From NCBI GenBank assembly GCA_035048485.1, contig CM068583.1, positions 22,543,341 to 22,607,340 of the forward strand: a stretch of DNA of 64,000 nt, written 5' to 3'. Shown piece after piece: positions 61,001-64,000 of this stretch (position 1 is the stretch's first letter; each line of letters begins with the position of its first letter). The position numbers were made by a program, and so were the translations under genes. Below the pieces are notes generated by a model. It was not told the DNA's origin. It searched no databases and worked only from the letters and a program-made list of their open reading frames with translations. Source of the DNA: Pteria penguin (lineage: Eukaryota; Mollusca; Bivalvia; Pterioida; Pteriidae).

Positions 61001-64000
61001 CAAAGCTCATGGTATGTAAGATGCTTTGTGTGTGGTCATTAAATTTACAATTACTCTTCTTTAGATTGAAGGAAAATTTGTAAAAACTTCGGCAATAAGT
61101 ATGCACAGAACATTATCATGCATTAGTGTAATGATGTTGATTTTCAGTTTGACCCAATCTCATTAAAACCATATCTTTATTCCGCCTCTCTATTTGTCCC
61201 ATTAGGGATAAAGATCTGGTGAAACCTCGTAAGAGGTCATGTTTTGGTGAACTCTGATGACGTTTCAGTCACAGAAACTGTTAACATAAAATATGGGTGT
61301 ATTATGCTATACCGCTGTCGTCCATCTGTCTCACCTATCTTGTCTTCGCAGCGCGTCCTAAACACTTGGAGATATTACAATGAAAATTGGTACAATGAAA
61401 GAACACCATATGAAGATGTACATATTGCAAGGGGATTGCTGTTCAAAAGAATTACTGGAGTTATGGCCCTTGGATTTAGATTTTCTTAAAATACATTTTC
61501 TTTGCAATTAAAAGAAATAACATCGTCTAAAGATATGTATATTGGAAGGTGAATGCTTTCCAAAAACAATTACAAGAGTTATGGCCCATGAACTTGAGTT
61601 TTTTTTAGAATTTTCAATGCAAAATATCTTGTCTTTGCAACTCCTCCTAAACCCTCTGGAAGATTTTGGTGAAACATGGTACAAAGAAAAAACGCCATAT
61701 GAAGATATGCATATTGAATGGGGAATGCTGTTCAAAAAAACTTTACAGGAGTTATGACCCTTGTACTTACATTTTTCCATGCAGAATACCTTGTCTTTGC
61801 AACTCCTCCTAAACCCTGTAGAGAATATTGATGAAATGTGGTACAAAGAAAGATCACATAATGAAGATGTGCATATTGAACAGGAATTTTCACATCGCAA
61901 TATTTAATACAATTGTAATCGATATTTTTATGAAAGGAAGGGGAGGGGTTCACCATGGGAAATGATGGATGCACGAAGAAGATCAATTAACGCACAAACA
62001 ATTGAAGGAGAAAATTGAACTATTATACTGGTATCAAGGGTAATCTATATTTACCACAATTAGATTAGATATTTAAACCTAGTTTGTATGACCCCTAGGA
62101 TAATAGTGTGGGCATATGATGTACCTAGAGCAGTGCCCTATTTTTCAGTATTAATACAAGTAGTTTTAAATGTTAAGTAATCTTTTGATGTTGAATGCAT
62201 CTGAGACATTTCCATCACTCTCCTATTTCATTGTTTTTGATTTATAGCTGAATGAGATAGACTTTCAAGACTCCATTATGACGCTGGGGTTACCAGAGAC
62301 AATGCGGCAGTTGTTATTGCAGTTTTACCTCCAGTACAGACTGGACATCAGACATATTATGTCCGAGATGGAGATGGATATTCCACATTATCATAACCTA
62401 GAATGGAGATTTGATGTCAAGGTATTACAACATAAATATTAGACCAAGCATTACATATTTATTGAGGGCAGTACAACAATATGAAATAGCATTGGTAGTC
62501 TGAAATTCCCAGCTCAATAAAGTGTTCCTTTTTTCTTCAGTTTTCCAGCTTAAGATCTGTAACATCCATATGTATCCAGGTTGAGAATTCAAAGAAATTA
62601 TATGTAGGAGTGTTATCATGTTAACACAAATAATTCTGTCAAGATGATAGAATCAAGAATGTAAATGATCACTTTCTTAAAATGTAGGTAGCGAGTTCAC
62701 TGTGCAATCATTGTATTGATGTCAGAAGCGGGTGAATTGCAACTCAGGGCAGATTTGCAAAAATTCATAGTTTTTTCTGAATGCAGTACATGCACCTCAG
62801 ACTCAAACCCACACAATGCTGAGTGGGTTTCAAGCATCTCAATTGTTGATTTGTCAGAAATTTTCCTTTATTTCAGAAAATATTTTTAAGGGATATAAAA
62901 TGAGCAAATAAAATTTTATTAGTGCTTGCTTAGAACTGGCAGTACATTGTATATTTAAGGATGGTTTGGTTACCTTAAAGAAATTTAACAGTAGTAAATG
63001 ATTTTTGCGAAGTAGTCATACTAAAATACTGTAAATTATCTCTGACTGATATTGTTATTATAAAATCAAAATATCCTGTTTACACTTTTAATTAGCTAAA
63101 CCACTTTTATATTCAAGTAAATGATTTTTTTGTAAAAGAAGTTTTGAATCTATGAAGAATTGAGTTAGAACATATGATTGATAAGAAAGGGGGTCAAAAT
63201 GTGTACAAATGCAGGGATGGTTAAGAACAGACGCATTTCAAAAACTAAAAGACAGAAAATTATATTTTGTATGACATAAAGCAGTGGCGAATGGGGGGGC
63301 TGAGCCTTCCCTTTTTCGCCACAAATTTATAAGGCATATATAGATGATAAAGTTGACAACACTCAACTAATGAATAAAACTGCAGATTTGGCACCCAAAA
63401 TGGCCGAGTATTTTGGCTAAAACTGGACTTTCACATGTGGGGCCCCCTTTTTCAGAAATCCTTGATCTGCCACTGTGAAGTACATGTACATTGTTATTGT
63501 ACCTGTTTTAAATGGAGTCGGGTATCTCAATTGATATGGTGTTTGGTTCATGACTTAAAAGGTCATGAGGTCAAGTTCCACCTATTTCTAGGATGAAACA
63601 GTAAAAATCAAGGTCCCGTGTAAATGTGACACATAAAAACTCAGTTCACTTCTTTGGGAAGGTCTGTTGTATAGGTCACAATTTTTGTACTGTTCACCAA
63701 CAGATGTAGACACCATATAAGAAAAATAATCTTGAAGTGATATAAATCAAAGAAAGGAATTTTGGAACTGATTTACACAAGAAGAACATTCAAAATGTTT
63801 ATTCATTGAATCCTACATAAATGTATTTTTTTCGTTGTAGTTAGCAAGTCGCAGCAATAGAAGGCAGACAACTCCTTCTGTTTTACTTAAGTTGGAAACT
63901 GAAGATGCAGGAGAACTCAGTCAAACAGTATTACAGACAGATCCAGTAAACCTGCTTCACTTGACGAAGGTGTTAGATGGCGCTCTACAGGAAATGAAAT
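58037..64000 (+). CDS. COMMD2: COMMD2, COMM domain-containing protein 2, truncated by the window end
   Basis: Plus-strand exons: 58037-58103, 60612-60689, 60929-61011, 62248-62421, 63841-64000 (runs off the edge). The frame is open for 187 codons; the human protein is about 199 aa, so only about a dozen residues are missing. The start MLLMFEDTHKEHLSFL matches the family N-terminus. Next come EFCKLSLEFIRKGTNPKVYQ and VRHGVEGLMYLMTESSKLM, the all-helical HN domain. The COMM domain begins near YHNLEWRFDVKLASRS and continues through LLKLET and LQTDPVNLLHL. COMMD proteins form a heterodecameric ring with CCDC22/CCDC93 and retriever subunits (Commander), acting in endosomal cargo recycling. Intron 1 (58104-60611) contains a 1.4-kb Tigger-like element and a SINE. 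Confidence 0.95.
58257..59667. mobile_element. Tigger/pogo-like non-autonomous element (1.4 kb), COMMD2 intron 1
   Basis: Left end CAGTCAGACTTCGATATC; right inverse CAATCAAACCTCGATATC; about 20 of the first 23 bases agree, continuing TCGAA. TA lies on both sides. Subterminal TATCTCGAA / TTCGAGATATC motifs repeat, as is typical of pogo/Tigger ends. No transposase frame; a separate 150-bp hairpin is nested within it. Confidence 0.8.
58918..59067. repeat. Nested 67-bp-arm hairpin inside the Tigger-like element
   Basis: Arms from AAGTGTCTTATTTTGTG through AATGCATCAG-type sequence match with about five mismatches. The loop is about 11 nt (TGCGTTAACTC). Could be a small foldback insertion. Confidence 0.8.
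59803..59837. repeat. Perfect 15-bp inverted repeat with 5-nt loop
   Basis: CAGAGACATATATAC, ACAAA, GTATATATGTCTCTG. Arms match fully. Short and AT-rich; no function assigned. Confidence 0.7.
60412..60588 (+). mobile_element. SINE type A, copy 5, COMMD2 intron 1
   Basis: Starts GGGGCAGGCTTGGTGTATTG, body AAGAGGTTGGTAACTTCCTG, ATGTCGCGATATAACTGAAA and TTGTTGAAAGCGACG, tail CACCAATCAATCAACC. Close to copy 1 except for B-box changes (GGTTGGATTCC). Confidence 0.85.
61141..61290. mobile_element. MITE family 2, copy c (one arm), COMMD2 intron 3
   Basis: One arm only: TCATTAAAACCATATCTTTA, CTCTCTATTTGTCCCATTAG, AAGATCTGGTGAAACCTCG, GGTGAACTCTGATGACGTTT. It is continuous with a different tandem repeat downstream. 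Confidence 0.6.
61290..61905 (+). repeat. Tandem repeat, about 3.5 units of about 185 bp, COMMD2 intron 3
   Basis: Each unit has TTGTCTTTGCAACTCCTCCT, TGGTACAAAGAAA, CATATGAAGATATGCATATT, GGAATGCTGTTCAAAA and GGAGTTATGACCCTTG with drift. Longer open frames here on both strands come from the repeat and are not genes. Confidence 0.7.
63283..63478. mobile_element. MITE family 3, copy b, COMMD2 intron 4
   Basis: Ends CAGTGGCGAATGGGGGGGCT and CTTGATCTGCCACTG. The interior (GACTTTCACATGTGGGGCCC, TTTTTCGCCACAAATTTA) is the reverse complement of the 30.1-kb copy. Confidence 0.65.
63514..63720 (+). mobile_element. SINE type B-like, degenerate copy, COMMD2 intron 4
   Basis: Head GGAGTCGGGTATCTCAATTG, B-box-like GAGGTCAAGTTCCACC, then GGATGAAACAGTAAAAATCA and AAGGTCCCGTGTAAATG, similar to the SINE B order. 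Confidence 0.5.

Noticed and set aside
61508..61900. 130-codon minus-strand frame with internal repeats
   Set aside because: It lies in a 185-bp tandem repeat inside a COMMD2 intron; the repeated CFLYHISS-like text follows the DNA period.

Overview
The window is nuclear DNA from an animal. It has spliced genes with GT-AG introns, low GC (roughly a third, by eye), and short exons in large repeat-filled introns. Several repeat families look mollusc-like: tRNA-headed SINEs ending in CAAT/CAAC runs, AAGGTCAAGGTCA-type tandem arrays, hairpin-ended dispersed repeats (TATGCTCCCC...GGGGGAGCATA and GCTCACCTGAG...CTCAGGTGAGC), and many ACATGTA words. A bivalve mollusc is the best guess, but that is inference; no species-specific marker is present. 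There are no operons, CRISPR arrays, rRNA genes or independent tRNA genes.

Four protein-coding genes can be rebuilt exon by exon, and the reading-frame phase is consistent across every coding junction. (1) RBMX2 (548-11278, minus; 5 coding exons, 338 aa) is an RRM splicing factor of the RES complex. (2) An ERICH6/FAM194-family gene (11901-30721, plus; 16 coding exons, 779 aa from the conservative start) carries the FAM194 domain. (3) A CEP63/DEUP1 homologue (37600-55397, minus; 16 coding exons, 767 aa) is a centriole-duplication coiled-coil protein. (4) COMMD2 (58037 to the window end, plus; 5 coding exons visible, last one cut by the edge) is a COMM-domain protein of the Commander complex.

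The layout is two head-to-head pairs. RBMX2 and ERICH6 share about 270 bp of upstream DNA. CEP63 and COMMD2 start codons are 2.6 kb apart, but a possible CEP63 5' UTR exon would bring the starts to about 100 bp. ERICH6 and CEP63 converge on a 6.9-kb gene-free stretch (30722-37599) that holds UTRs and one large dispersed repeat. The four genes do not form one pathway: they cover splicing, an uncharacterised FAM194 protein, centrosome biology and endosomal recycling.

The introns record many non-autonomous mobile elements: at least five copies of one tRNA-type SINE, a second SINE type, several inverted-repeat (MITE or foldback) families with multiple copies, a 945-bp element with perfect 24-bp terminal repeats and TA target duplications, and two Tigger/pogo-like elements. 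No transposase or reverse-transcriptase reading frame was seen. I found no obviously new biological system. The most notable observations are a 32-bp minisatellite that grew out of a SINE body, in-frame tandem duplications in RBMX2 and CEP63, a CEP63 gene that resembles both vertebrate paralogues, and a composite element whose ends form hairpins.
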